50,784 nt of DNA, taken from Mycobacterium sp. Lineage in GTDB: Bacteria; Actinomycetota; Actinomycetes; Mycobacteriales; Mycobacteriaceae. This document shows, piece by piece, positions 19,335 to 27,913 of the stretch. The notes below the pieces were generated by a model. That model was given only the letters and a program-made list of their open reading frames with translations. It did no database searches and was not told where the DNA came from. Where the stretch lies: positions 1 through 50,784 of the forward strand of contig JARLGR010000183.1 in NCBI GenBank assembly GCA_031292665.1. Direction: 5' to 3'. Every line of letters begins with the position of its first letter. The first letter of the stretch is position 1. The translations under genes and the position numbers were made by a program.

Positions 19335-19402
19335 GCCGTGTTGCCCGGCATTCTGCGCGCGCTCGTCACGCTGAATTGTGGACACTACGCAGTGCCCCGA
19401 CG

Positions 19403-19681
19403 ATGACCGGCATGCATTCAGCGCTCAGCCAGCTACTCGACGTCCAAGGCGGAGTCGTCACGTCCGCCCAGGCGCTGACATTCCTCACCCGTCGCGGGTT
19501 GGAAGCACAGCTGAATGCCGTTGCACTACATCGGGTTCGGTATGGCATCTACGGCCGCGGTGACTTGACCACCGCACTGCGACTGCGCGGACTCGACCTG
19601 GTGGCCGCGGATGTCAGGTACCGGCCCGTCGAACTCGTGCGGCGGCTCGAAATGCGACTGGAGCGAGCTCGCGCCGCCTGA
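19403..19681 (+). pseudogene. Remnant of an AbiEi/DUF559-like protein with internal deletion
   Basis: From ATG 19403 the product is about 92 residues: an N-terminal part (MHSALSQLLDVQGGVVTSAQ, then ALTFLTRRGLEAQL and VRYGIYGRGDLTTALRLRGLD) like the winged-helix start of mycobacterial AbiEi/DUF559 proteins of roughly 280-300 residues, then an abrupt jump to ADVRYRPVELVRRLEMRLERARAA, which resembles their extreme C-terminus. The nuclease-like middle is missing, so an internal in-frame deletion is inferred. A longer frame from 19289 runs into the repeat and is not used. It might still be translated. Family recognition is from memory. Confidence 0.6.
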
Positions 19682-19720
19682 CTTTCTCGCGAAGGTGCGC
19701 AGAATGCCACCTCAAACGGG

Positions 19721-19772
19721 GTGTCGGCGTGCTGGGGGCACCTCCCGCTTGCGGGGGAACACGCACGCTCGC
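19721..19772. repeat. 52-bp inverted repeat, right copy
   Basis: Perfect reverse complement of 19283-19334. It lies 12 bases beyond the stop of the minus-strand gene at 19785-20264, so each copy is placed like a terminator for the gene that runs towards it. With the left copy it could also form a very large stem with a 386-base loop. Confidence 0.9.
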
Positions 19773-19784
19773 GAAAAGGAACTA

Positions 19785-20264
19785 TCATGCGCTGGTCCCC
19801 GGGCCGATGTTGCTGGCCGGACGTGTCCGCAGGTCGTGGACGTAGTCGCTTGGTGCGCCGGCGATTTCCGCGGCGTCGGCCATGACGCCCAGGTATCGCG
19901 CCGACGGCAGGCCGCCCTCCCAGGCGTCCAGCACGTACAGCCACGCCAGCACGGGATCGGTGTTGGTGTCCGACGCGATGCGCTCCACCCGGCATCGGAT
20001 CTTCTTGTGGACGCCGAACTCCGATCCCTCCCACCGGTCCAGGTTGTTCTCGTCCGCCGGCGTCATGTCGTACAGGACGACGAACACCTTGGAACCCGGA
20101 TCCTCGACGACGGTGGCCAGGGCGCCTTCCCAGCCGATGTCCTCGCCGCCGAAGGTCAACCGCCACCCGTGCAGCCAGCCGGTTCCGGCCATCGGCGAAT
20201 GGGGCGCGCGCTCCTGCATCTGCTCGGGATCCATGTTCGACCCGTAAGCGGCGTAGATCGGCAC
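19785..20264 (-). CDS. Gamma-glutamylcyclotransferase-like protein (Rv3304-like)
   Basis: 159 residues, beginning MPIYAAYGSNMDPEQMQERA, the YGSN substrate-binding loop of the gamma-glutamylcyclotransferase fold. LTFGGEDIGWEGALATVVED and VFVVLYDMTPADENNLDRWE follow the family pattern, including the acidic residue region needed for catalysis (DRWEG). It is of the mycobacterial Rv3304 kind by position next to lpdA. Divergent from lpdA by 78 bp. Whether it acts on gamma-glutamyl peptides is not known. Confidence 0.85.
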   Translation of the reverse strand: MPIYAAYGSNMDPEQMQERAPHSPMAGTGWLHGWRLTFGGEDIGWEGALATVVEDPGSKVFVVLYDMTPADENNLDRWEGSEFGVHKKIRCRVERIASDTNTDPVLAWLYVLDAWEGGLPSARYLGVMADAAEIAGAPSDYVHDLRTRPASNIGPGTSA

Positions 20265-20342
20265 GGGGAAAGCTTAAACGGCGCACACTCGCGCGGTGTT
20301 CACCCCGAGCGCTTCATGCGGCCTCCGACTAGGTTATGAACT

Positions 20343-21758
20343 GTGGTGACCCGCATCGTGATCCTCGGCGGAGGCCCGGCCGGTTACGAAGCCGCGCTCG
20401 TCGCCGCCACCTCACACCCCGATTCGGCACACGTCACCGTGATCGACTCCGACGGCATGGGCGGGGCGGCCGTGCTGGATGACTGCGTGCCGTCCAAGAC
20501 GTTCATCGCCTCGACGGGGTTGCGCACCGAGCTGCGCCGGGCGCCGCGGCTGGGCTTCGACATCGACTTCGAGGACGCCAAGATCTCGCTGCCGCGGATC
20601 CACGAACGGGTCAGGCGGCTGGCCGCCGAGCAGTCGGCAGACATTGCCGCGCAGCTGCGCAGCGTGGGCGTCTACATGGTCGCCGGCCGCGGCGAGCTGG
20701 TCGACCCCACCCCGGGGATGGCCTGCCACCGCATCAAGGCGACCGCGGCGGACGGCTCCACCAGCGAGTACGAGGCGGACGCGGTGCTGATCGCCACCGG
20801 GGCCAGCCCGCGGATCCTGCCGTCGGCCCAGCCGGACGGCGAGCGCATCCTGACCTGGCGCCAGCTCTACGACCTGGAGGCGCTGCCCGAGCACCTGATC
20901 GTCGTGGGCTCGGGTGTCACCGGCGCCGAGTTCGTCCACGCCTACACCGAGCTGGGTGTGCCGGTCACGGTGGTCGCCAGCCAGGACCGGGTGCTGCCCT
21001 ACGAAGACGCCGACGCCGCGCTGGTCCTGGAAGAAGCGTTCTCCGAACGGGGCGTGCAGCTGGTCAAGAACGCCCGCGCGGCGTCGGTCACCCGTACCGA
21101 CACCGGCGTCCTGGTCACGATGACGGACGGCCGCACCGTCGAGGGCAGCCACGCCCTGATGACCATCGGGTCGGTGCCCAACACCGGCGGCCTCGGCCTG
21201 GAACGCGTCGGCATCGAGCTGGGCCGGGGCAACTACATCACCGTGGACCGGGTTTCGCGGACCTCGGTGCTCGGCATCTACGCCGCCGGCGACTGCACCG
21301 GCCTGCTGCCGCTGGCGTCGGTCGCCGCCATGCAGGGCCGGATCGCGATGTATCACGCGCTGGGTGAGGGCGTGAGCCCGATCCGGCTGCGCACGGTCGC
21401 GGCGACGGTGTTCACCAGGCCTGAAATCGCTGCCGTCGGCGTGCCGCAGTCGGCGATCGACGACGGCTCGGTGACGGCCCGGACCATCATGCTGCCGTTG
21501 CGCACCAATGCGCGGGCGAAGATGTCGGGCCTGCGGCAGGGTTTCGTCAAGATCTTCTGCCGGCGGTCCACCGGCGTGATGATCGGCGGCGTGGTGGTGG
21601 CGCCGATCGCCTCCGAACTGATCCTGCCGATCGCCGTGGCCGTGACCAACCGCATCACCGTCAACGAGTTGGCGCAGACGCTGGCCGTTTACCCGTCGCT
21701 GTCCGGTTCGATCACCGAGGCCGCGCGCCGGCTGATGGCCCACGACGATCTGGACTGA
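20343..21758 (+). CDS. lpdA: NAD(P)H quinone reductase LpdA
   Basis: Flavoprotein of the disulfide reductase family that in M. tuberculosis lacks lipoamide activity and reduces quinones. 471 residues from GTG 20343. FAD loop ILGGGPAGYEA, NAD(P) loop VVGSGVTGAEF, second FAD motif GIYAAGDCTGLLPLASVAAM. The redox-active site reads GGAAVLDDCVPSK: only Cys48 remains and the first cysteine is Ala43, so no catalytic disulfide can form, exactly as in LpdA. The protein ends at MAHDDLD, about 22 residues earlier than the M. tuberculosis form I remember. It precedes glpD2, another flavin enzyme feeding electrons to quinone. Confidence 0.93.
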   Translation: MVTRIVILGGGPAGYEAALVAATSHPDSAHVTVIDSDGMGGAAVLDDCVPSKTFIASTGLRTELRRAPRLGFDIDFEDAKISLPRIHERVRRLAAEQSADIAAQLRSVGVYMVAGRGELVDPTPGMACHRIKATAADGSTSEYEADAVLIATGASPRILPSAQPDGERILTWRQLYDLEALPEHLIVVGSGVTGAEFVHAYTELGVPVTVVASQDRVLPYEDADAALVLEEAFSERGVQLVKNARAASVTRTDTGVLVTMTDGRTVEGSHALMTIGSVPNTGGLGLERVGIELGRGNYITVDRVSRTSVLGIYAAGDCTGLLPLASVAAMQGRIAMYHALGEGVSPIRLRTVAATVFTRPEIAAVGVPQSAIDDGSVTARTIMLPLRTNARAKMSGLRQGFVKIFCRRSTGVMIGGVVVAPIASELILPIAVAVTNRITVNELAQTLAVYPSLSGSITEAARRLMAHDDLD

Positions 21759-21838
21759 AGGCGGCGAATGACGCCAACAAAGCTAGCCTTGGGGAAGCAC
21801 CCGTCCTACTGACGAGTAACCGACAGGAGTCTGTGTTC

Positions 21839-23596
21839 GTGAGCAACCCGATTCAGGCGCCCGAAAGCGCGCAGACCTGGGCGGCTTCCACGTTGGGACC
21901 TCGGCAACGCGCGTTAGCCTGGGAGCGACTCGGCGCCGAGCAGTTCGACGTGGTGGTCATCGGCGGTGGCGTCGTCGGCTCCGGGTGCGCGTTGGACGCC
22001 GCCACGCGCGGGCTCAAGGTCGCGCTGGTCGAGGCGCGCGATTTCGCCTCCGGCACGTCGAGCCGTTCGTCGAAGATGTTTCACGGGGGGTTGCGCTACC
22101 TCGAGCAACTCGAATTCGGGCTGGTGCGCGAGGCGCTCTACGAGCGCGAGCTGTCGCTCACCACGTTGGCGCCACATCTGGTCAAGCCGTTGCCGTTCTT
22201 GTTTCCACTGACCAAGCGCTGGTGGGAACGCCCGTACGTGGCCGCCGGCATCTTCCTTTACGACCGGCTCGGCGGCGCGAAATCGGTTCCGGCGCAAAAG
22301 CATCTGACCCGCGCCGGCGCTTTGCGGTTGAGCCCGGGCCTCAAGCGCAGCTCGCTGGTCGGTGGGATTCGCTACTACGACACCGTCGTCGACGACGCCC
22401 GGCACACCATGACCGTCGCGCGCACCGCCGCGCATTACGGCGCGGTGGTGCGATCCTCCACCCAGGTGATCGCGTTGCTGCGCGAGGGCGACCGGGTGAC
22501 CGGCGTGCGGGTCCGCGACTCCGAGGACGGCGCGATCACCGAAGTCCGCGGCCACGTCGTGGTCAACGCGACCGGGGTGTGGACCGACGAGATCCAGGCG
22601 CTGTCCAAGCAGCGCGGCCGCTTCCAGGTGCGCGCGTCCAAGGGCGTGCACGTGGTGGTGCCGCGCGACCGGATCGTCAGTGACGTCGCGATCATCCTGC
22701 GCACCGAGAAGTCGGTCATGTTCGTCATCCCATGGGGGACCCACTGGATCATCGGAACGACCGACACCGACTGGAACCTCGACCTTGCCCACCCCGCGGC
22801 CACCAAGGCCGACATCGACTACATTCTCGGCACCGTCAACACCGTGCTGGCCACCCCATTGACGCATGCCGATATCGACGGGGTCTACGCCGGGCTGCGG
22901 CCGCTGCTGGCGGGGGAAAGCGAGGAGACCTCCAAGCTGTCCCGGGAGCACGCCGTGGCGGTGCCCGCGCCGGGCTTGGTGGCAATCGCCGGCGGCAAGT
23001 ACACCACCTACCGGGTCATGGCGGCCGACGCCGTCGACGCTGCGGCCGAGTTCATCCCGACGCGGGTGGCGCCGTCGATCACCGAGAAGGTCCCGTTGAT
23101 GGGCGCCGACGGCTACTTCGCCCTGATCAACCAGGCGGAGCACGTCGGTGCGCTGCAGGCCCTGCACCCCCACCGGGTGCGCCACCTGCTGGACCGCTAC
23201 GGTTCGCTGATCGGCGAGGTTTTGGGCTTGGCGGCCGACGCTCCCGAGCTGCTGCGCCCGATCAAAGAGGCGCCGGGCTATTTGAAGGTGGAAGCGCTCT
23301 ACGCCGTCACCGCCGAGGGGGCCCTGCACCTGGAGGACATTCTGGCGCGCCGGATGCGCATCTCCATCGAGTACTCGCACCGCGGCGTCGACTGCGCCCG
23401 GGAGGTGGCCGAAGCGGTCGCGCCCGTGCTGCGCTGGAGCGCCGACGACGTCGAGCGTGAGGTCGCCAATTACACCGCACGGGTCGAGGCCGAGATCCTC
23501 TCGCAGGCCCAGCCCGACGACGTGTCGGCCGACGAATTGCGGGCCAGCGCCCCGGAGGCGCGCGCCGAGATCCTCGAGCCGGTACCGCTCAATTGA
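21839..23596 (+). CDS. glpD2: Aerobic glycerol-3-phosphate dehydrogenase
   Basis: Membrane-associated FAD enzyme oxidising glycerol 3-phosphate to dihydroxyacetone phosphate and passing electrons to menaquinone. 585 residues from GTG 21839 (MSNPIQAPESAQ), equal to the remembered M. tuberculosis length; AGGAG at 21825-21829 is nine bases upstream, whereas the earlier GTG at 21833 is only three bases away. FAD loop VVVIGGGVVGSG, SSRSSKMFHGGLRYLE, PWGTHWIIGTTDTDW and AIAGGKYTTYR are all intact. In M. tuberculosis phoY1 follows; here the pseudouridine synthase gene follows directly. Confidence 0.95.
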   Translation: MSNPIQAPESAQTWAASTLGPRQRALAWERLGAEQFDVVVIGGGVVGSGCALDAATRGLKVALVEARDFASGTSSRSSKMFHGGLRYLEQLEFGLVREALYERELSLTTLAPHLVKPLPFLFPLTKRWWERPYVAAGIFLYDRLGGAKSVPAQKHLTRAGALRLSPGLKRSSLVGGIRYYDTVVDDARHTMTVARTAAHYGAVVRSSTQVIALLREGDRVTGVRVRDSEDGAITEVRGHVVVNATGVWTDEIQALSKQRGRFQVRASKGVHVVVPRDRIVSDVAIILRTEKSVMFVIPWGTHWIIGTTDTDWNLDLAHPAATKADIDYILGTVNTVLATPLTHADIDGVYAGLRPLLAGESEETSKLSREHAVAVPAPGLVAIAGGKYTTYRVMAADAVDAAAEFIPTRVAPSITEKVPLMGADGYFALINQAEHVGALQALHPHRVRHLLDRYGSLIGEVLGLAADAPELLRPIKEAPGYLKVEALYAVTAEGALHLEDILARRMRISIEYSHRGVDCAREVAEAVAPVLRWSADDVEREVANYTARVEAEILSQAQPDDVSADELRASAPEARAEILEPVPLN

Positions 23597-23600
23597 GCCT

Positions 23601-24461
23601 GTGGTGAGGGCCGCCCCGCTCCCGCTTCGCGACGGGCTGGGGCCCGCCCGGGTGCGGTTGGATGGCGGGCCGGTGCTGGCCGAGCTGACCGCCCGCTTTG
23701 GCGCGCCGGCCCGTTCGAAGGTCCTGGCCGGAGAAGTCGTCGACGCCGACGGCGCTGTGGTCGACGAGGCCACGGTGCTGCCCGCCGGATCGCACGTCTA
23801 CCTCTACCGCGAGCTGCCCGACGAAGTGCCGGTGCCCTACGACATCCCGGTGCTCTATCGCGACGCGGACATCGTGGTCGTCGACAAGCCGCCCTTCTTG
23901 GCAACCATGCCGCGCGGGCGGCACGTCGCACAGACCGCGCTGGTGCGACTGCGGCGCGAGCTGGGCTTGCCGGAACTGACCCCGGCCCATCGGCTGGACC
24001 GGTTGACCGCCGGGGTGCTGGTGTTCACCACCCGCCGCGAGGTGCGCGGGGCCTACCAGACGCTGTTCGCCCGCGGCCTGGTGGCCAAGACCTATCTCGC
24101 GCGGGCCGCCTTCGATCCGGCACTGGAGCTGCCGCGGGTGGTCCGAAGCCGCATCGTCAAACGCCGGGGCCACCTGCAGGCGGTCTGCGAGCCGGGTGAG
24201 CCCAACGCGGAGACGTTGGTTGAGAGGGTTTCCGACGGTCTGTACCGGTTGACGCCACGCACCGGACGCACCCACCAGCTGCGGGTGCACATGGTGTCGC
24301 TGGGGATACCGATCGAGGGAGACCCGTTGTATCCGACGGTGATCGATGTGCCGGCCGACGACTTCAGCACGCCGCTGCGGTTGCTGGCGCAGCGCCTCGA
24401 GTTCGATGACCCGGTGACGGGAGTGCGGCGTGAGTTCGTCAGCCGCCGACCGGGCCCGTAG
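23601..24461 (+). CDS. RluA-family RNA pseudouridine synthase (Rv3300c-like)
   Basis: Isomerises uridine to pseudouridine in RNA, probably rRNA or tRNA. About 286 residues from GTG 23601 (GTG 23604 also possible); an apparent longer frame upstream only reads through the end of glpD2. The catalytic-aspartate motif PAHRLDRLTAGVLVF is intact, as are DADIVVVDKP and TPRTGRTHQLRVHM. The first 70 residues form a small S4-like or linker region. Four bases separate it from the glpD2 stop, so it is in the same operon. The exact target nucleotide is unknown. Confidence 0.9.
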   Translation: MVRAAPLPLRDGLGPARVRLDGGPVLAELTARFGAPARSKVLAGEVVDADGAVVDEATVLPAGSHVYLYRELPDEVPVPYDIPVLYRDADIVVVDKPPFLATMPRGRHVAQTALVRLRRELGLPELTPAHRLDRLTAGVLVFTTRREVRGAYQTLFARGLVAKTYLARAAFDPALELPRVVRSRIVKRRGHLQAVCEPGEPNAETLVERVSDGLYRLTPRTGRTHQLRVHMVSLGIPIEGDPLYPTVIDVPADDFSTPLRLLAQRLEFDDPVTGVRREFVSRRPGP

Positions 24462-24491
24462 CCGAAACCCGCCGCCGGGGTCATCGCCGCG

Positions 24492-25373
24492 ATGACGGAA
24501 ACCGCCTTGCCGATTCCCGCGGGGGTCGACGCCGGTGACATGGATGTTCAAGGCATCCGCACCCGGATCCTTGAGGTTGGCCCGGCCAATGGGCTCGCCC
24601 CGCTCGTCCTGCTCCATGGTGCAGGTACCGACTCGGCGCTGGTCTCCTTCGGTTCCGCGCTGACTTCTCTGGGACAGCGCCGTCGCGTCATAGCGCCGGA
24701 CCTGCCCGGGTACGGCGAGACCCAATTCACGGATTCGCCTTTTTCCATTCCCTGGTATGCGGACTGGATCGCCGATCTGATTCACCGACTTGGTGTCGAT
24801 CGGGTCGACCTCGCGGGATTGTCGCTCGGGGGATGGATCACGCTCGAAGTGGCCATCAGCCACCCGGACGTGGTGCGCCGCATTGTTCCCATCAACCCCG
24901 GCGGCGTGACCGAGAAGTTCAAGTTCTTGCGCACAGCGCAGTGGGTCGCCAACCACCCGAAAATGAACAGCCAAATGCACAGGTGGTACGCCCGCATGGG
25001 CCGTCGCCTCACCCGAATGCAACTGCGCAGCCGCATCATTGAGAACGCGACGGCGCTGACCCACGACCTGATCGACGCAGTCCTCGTCAACAGCAAGCGC
25101 CCCCATGCAGGAGAAGCGTTTGCCGCCACACAGCGATGGGCGTTCAGCCTCGGACCCGAGGGCTGGTCGCTCGCGCCGAGGCTGCCGCAAATCAAAGCCA
25201 AAACCCTGATAATCGCCGGGCGGAACGACAAGATCGTGCCCGTAGCGGACTCGGTCCGAGCATCGCAGCTCGTTCAGGACGGAGACGTGCGAATTCTGGA
25301 ACCGTGCGGACATTGGCTGGTGCGTGACTGCCCGACTGAGTTTGTCGATGCTGTCAACCAGTTCCTCGTCTGA
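24492..25373 (+). CDS. Alpha/beta-fold hydrolase
   Basis: 293 residues. Oxyanion region VLLHGAGTDS, nucleophile elbow LAGLSLGGW (serine), acid IIAGRNDKIVP (aspartate) and histidine in LEPCGHWLVRD complete the catalytic triad. A cap domain lies near residues 140-215 (MHRWYARMGRRL). The shape is like meta-cleavage product hydrolases and related esterases, but the substrate cannot be told. It lies 30 bases after the pseudouridine synthase on the same strand, and is the first gene of the accessory region. Confidence 0.88.
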   Translation: MTETALPIPAGVDAGDMDVQGIRTRILEVGPANGLAPLVLLHGAGTDSALVSFGSALTSLGQRRRVIAPDLPGYGETQFTDSPFSIPWYADWIADLIHRLGVDRVDLAGLSLGGWITLEVAISHPDVVRRIVPINPGGVTEKFKFLRTAQWVANHPKMNSQMHRWYARMGRRLTRMQLRSRIIENATALTHDLIDAVLVNSKRPHAGEAFAATQRWAFSLGPEGWSLAPRLPQIKAKTLIIAGRNDKIVPVADSVRASQLVQDGDVRILEPCGHWLVRDCPTEFVDAVNQFLV

Positions 25374-25479
25374 TCCGAATCGGATAAGCCCCCGGGCACG
25401 ATCGGATCAACTGAATCAATGCCGGTGGAGCCAATTAGACTCGAACGCATGTCCGATAGACGCCTCCGAGCGGTCGGGG

Positions 25480-25822
25480 CGCTGGTGGATCGCATGTGTC
25501 GTCGAACAGTTCACCCTCGCCGGCAGGGGCTCAACACCCGCGTCGGAGGTGTGCGCCGACGGGCTCATCACTCCGGAACTCGTCAGGGAGTTGGCCGCCT
25601 CCGCCAAGCTGGTGCCGCTGGTCCATCCGGCCGACGCCCCACCCGAGGACGGCTATGTGCCGTCGAAGGCGTTGGCCGATTTCGTGCGCTGCCGGGATCT
25701 GCCCCTGCCGCTGGCCCGGCTGCGACCGACCGGCGTCCGACTGCGATGTGGACCATACGATCCCGTACGCCGACGGCGGGCCCACGCATGCGGCCAAGAT
25801 CAAGTGCTATTGCCATACGCAC
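25480..25822 (+). pseudogene. 13E12-family HNH endonuclease, 5' part of split gene
   Basis: Recognisable 13E12 (HNH) coding sequence. One frame gives VCADGLITPELVRELAASAK and PEDGYVPSKALADFVRCRDL; one extra base near 25704 shifts the rest into another frame, which gives CRWPGCDRPASDCDVDHTIP, YADGGPTHAAKIKCYCHTH, the HNH core. The 5' end of the gene is absent: upstream of 25480 nothing matches. Similarity stops at the TH dipeptide around 25822. The following family residues (HLVKTFWGW) occur instead at 31929. So this is a broken gene, both truncated and frameshifted. Confidence 0.85.
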
Positions 25823-26087
25823 CAACGATTGTCTAAAGGACACTTGACGAGTGGGGCGGATAGGGCCAGGTGGGCGGCCCGCTGAGCAGCAATAGTGTTC
25901 GCGCTCCTGCGCCCCTGCCTGACCGCCACGACCATGCGGTTGCTGCCGCTGATACTGCTGGAACTGGTGCCCTTTGGCTCTTGAGGCGGCCCGTGTGGGG
26001 GAGGACACTCTGAGCCGTGCGGCTGCGTCGGCGCTCTGGCCGGTTCCGCACAAACCACAAGTTCAGCCAAGTGCTTAGGAGGATTCG

Positions 26088-26390
26088 ATGAAGTACGTTA
26101 TGGCGTGGACGAGCCGTCTTGTCGGCAGCGGCAAGGAAAACGAGGACGCCATGCGGCGCGGCTTGGAACTGTTTTCGAAGTGGAAGCCACCCAAAGGCAC
26201 GACGTTCCACCAATTCGTCGGACGGCTCGACGCCGAAGGCGGGTTCGCGGTGGTGGAGACCGACAACCCGGCGGAGCTGCTGGACAGCACTGGCAAGTTC
26301 GCGCCCTACAACGTCTTCCAGGTCTATCCAGTCGTCGATATCAACGAATGGGCGAAGACGGCGCAGGAGGGTGTCAAGTTCAGGGGGTGA
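26088..26390 (+). CDS. DUF3303 family protein
   Basis: 100 residues: MKYVMAWTSRLVGSGKENED, then FSKWKPPKGTTFHQFVGRLD, ending VDINEWAKTAQEGVKFRG. The layout (short beta-alpha-beta ferredoxin-like fold, conserved W-PP-G, HQFV-R-D motif, GGFAVVETDNP) matches DUF3303, a family of unknown function. AGGAGG lies just upstream as a ribosome site (26077-26082), giving a firm start. It lies in the segment between the two 13E12 halves, and no gene near it makes an obvious partner. Confidence 0.82.
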   Translation: MKYVMAWTSRLVGSGKENEDAMRRGLELFSKWKPPKGTTFHQFVGRLDAEGGFAVVETDNPAELLDSTGKFAPYNVFQVYPVVDINEWAKTAQEGVKFRG

Positions 26391-26918
26391 ATCGGCTGAG
26401 CCGCGCCTACAGACAGTGAACGGGTTGACTAACCGTTGCCTACCTTTGGCCTGATTGAGCGATTAGTGGTCGGATGGACGCCATGCAGACCGCAGGAACG
26501 TCGCTTCAGCTATTAGGCGCAGTCGTCACCGCAGTCGGACTCTTCTACGCCTAGCTCCACGCCAGCGTGGAGGCCATTCTGCCTGGCACACAAGAGGAGC
26601 GGCTACACCGCGTCGAAAACCAGGTCTCCACGCTTCTTGGTCACGTCGATGCCCGTGGCCTTGCAGTTCGGCGTCGGCTTTGCCCTTGCGGGTCACTTGT
26701 TCGCGCAGCTCCCCGAGCTTGGATATGATGCTGTTCCGCCACTGGTCGACGCTGTTTTGCCACTGGTCGAACCTGGCCGATGCGCGCTTCCAAAAGCGTG
26801 TTGAGTTTTAACCACTACTGGCTTTAGCACATCGGTGGGCGGCGGGTTGGTTTTGAACGCAGCGAGTAGGGGCGAAGGCCGCCCGGCTGCTAATGCGAGA
26901 CGAGGGTCAGGCGGCTGC
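26391..26918. other. Gene-poor region with a short decayed coding remnant
   Basis: About 530 bases with no credible intact gene. From 26474 one frame reads MDAMQTAGTSLQLLGAVVTA, then VGLFYA and a stop; beyond the stop the same frame continues LHASVEAILPGTQEERLHRV, which looks like the rest of a small protein with a membrane segment, followed by further stops. It therefore resembles a membrane-protein gene killed by a nonsense change, but I do not recognise the family. Nothing else is seen. Confidence 0.4.
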
Positions 26919-27482
26919 TTAGTGACCGGGCCCCATCATGCAGCCGGGTCCCATCATTCCCTGCATCATGGCGGGCATCCCGTCCTGGACGAAGCCGGTG
27001 ACCTCCCGCGCGTGTGCGCGGATGACGTCGGTGAGGGCGGGATCGTCGGCGGTCTCCTCGGCGATCACACCCGTAGGGGTGAACGTGAGCTGGCGACGGT
27101 AGCCGCTGGCGTGCCGGAAAAGAGTCGGCAGGCTTTGGCTCATGCAGGCGACCTCGGTTCCCTGATCGAGGTGGGCGTACATGCTTGAGACATGCGCCTG
27201 TAGTTGGGCGGCGAGGTCTGCGGAACTCGATTCGGTGGTGGTGCGCACGCCTCCGGGAATGTCCTCAACGCGACGATTGATTTCGCTGTGCCGCATGAAC
27301 ATCTCCATGTAGCGGCTCATGTCCATGCGACCCGCGCCCCCAAAACCGCCTCCGTCGGTGAGGCGGATAGCCGTCGAGGGCGGTTCAAAGATGCTGCGAT
27401 GGACAAACCGCAGACCGAGGATGCTGCCCGCTCCAAGCCCGCCGAGCGTGGCAAGCGCCGCCCGTCGCGTCAACCTAGCCAT
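26919..27482 (-). CDS. Exported Met-rich protein with Tat-like signal
   Basis: 187 residues. The start MARLTRRAALATLGGLGAGS is a twin-arginine-like signal peptide. The mature part is helical (SRYMEMFMRHSEINRRVEDI), and the C-terminus is a Met/Gly/His cluster, MPAMMQGMMGPGCMMGPGH, typical of soft-metal (copper) binding tails. No catalytic motif is seen. It lies five bases downstream of a SHOCT-domain gene on the same strand, and a RicR-type box stands in the divergent region upstream. Copper sensing or handling outside the membrane is inferred from composition and this context, not from a named family. Confidence 0.75.
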   Translation of the reverse strand: MARLTRRAALATLGGLGAGSILGLRFVHRSIFEPPSTAIRLTDGGGFGGAGRMDMSRYMEMFMRHSEINRRVEDIPGGVRTTTESSSADLAAQLQAHVSSMYAHLDQGTEVACMSQSLPTLFRHASGYRRQLTFTPTGVIAEETADDPALTDVIRAHAREVTGFVQDGMPAMMQGMMGPGCMMGPGH

Positions 27483-27487
27483 CGTGA

Positions 27488-27754
27488 TTAGCGGTGTTCA
27501 CGCAGCAGCGTAATGCGCCGACGGTATTCGTCTTCATCTATCTCGCCCCGAGCAAAGCGTCCGGCCAGCACGTCCTCGGGGCGCGGCGGCTCGTAACGGG
27601 GCGGACGGCCCCTGGCGCCGCCTGAGCTGACCAGGTAGCGGATAGCAAGGACAATGGCGGTGATCACGGCTACCCAGAACAACACCATCACAACGGACAT
27701 CAAAAGCCAGCCGCCCCAACCCCATCCGCCGCCCCACCAGCCGTCGTACATCAT
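27488..27754 (-). CDS. Small SHOCT-domain membrane protein
   Basis: 88 residues from ATG 27754 (MMYDGWWGGGWGWGGW). A Trp/Gly-rich N-terminus leads into one membrane segment (LLMSVVMVLFWVAVITAIVLAIRYLV), then a linker and a C-terminal SHOCT motif (PEDVLAGRFARGEIDEDEYR), a short oligomerisation-type module. GGAGGG lies about 11 bases upstream of the ATG. Longer frames to 27922 would read through the divergent promoter and are not used. It is the first gene of a two-gene operon with the Met-rich exported protein, a pairing seen beside metal-resistance genes in actinobacteria. Confidence 0.8.
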   Translation of the reverse strand: MMYDGWWGGGWGWGGWLLMSVVMVLFWVAVITAIVLAIRYLVSSGGARGRPPRYEPPRPEDVLAGRFARGEIDEDEYRRRITLLREHR

Positions 27755-27876
27755 CGGCGCATCCCTCCGAGACATATTCCCATGCAACACCAAAGTTAAG
27801 GTTGCCGCCGCCCTCTCGCGGCAGCCTCTCGCAAGTCGACCAGGTACGCGCTGCAATTTCCAGGGCCGATAGTCCC

Positions 27877-27891
27877 TACCCCCGCGGGGTA
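27877..27891. promoter_or_regulatory. RicR-type copper box TACCC-N5-GGGTA
   Basis: Perfect palindrome TACCC (27877-27881), five bases, GGGTA (27887-27891). This is the motif described for the copper-responsive repressor RicR of mycobacteria. It lies 22 bases before the ATG at 27914 and 123 bases before the divergent ATG at 27754, so it could control both sides. Identity of the site is seen directly; RicR binding is inferred. Confidence 0.75.
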
Positions 27892-27913
27892 TGTGTGTGG
27901 AATCGTTCGGAAC

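Noticed and set aside
25324..25836. Intact 170-codon gene at the start of the 13E12 fragment
   Set aside because: The frame joins the alpha/beta hydrolase 3' end to HNH sequence and then leaves the HNH frame; it is chance fusion through a pseudogene.
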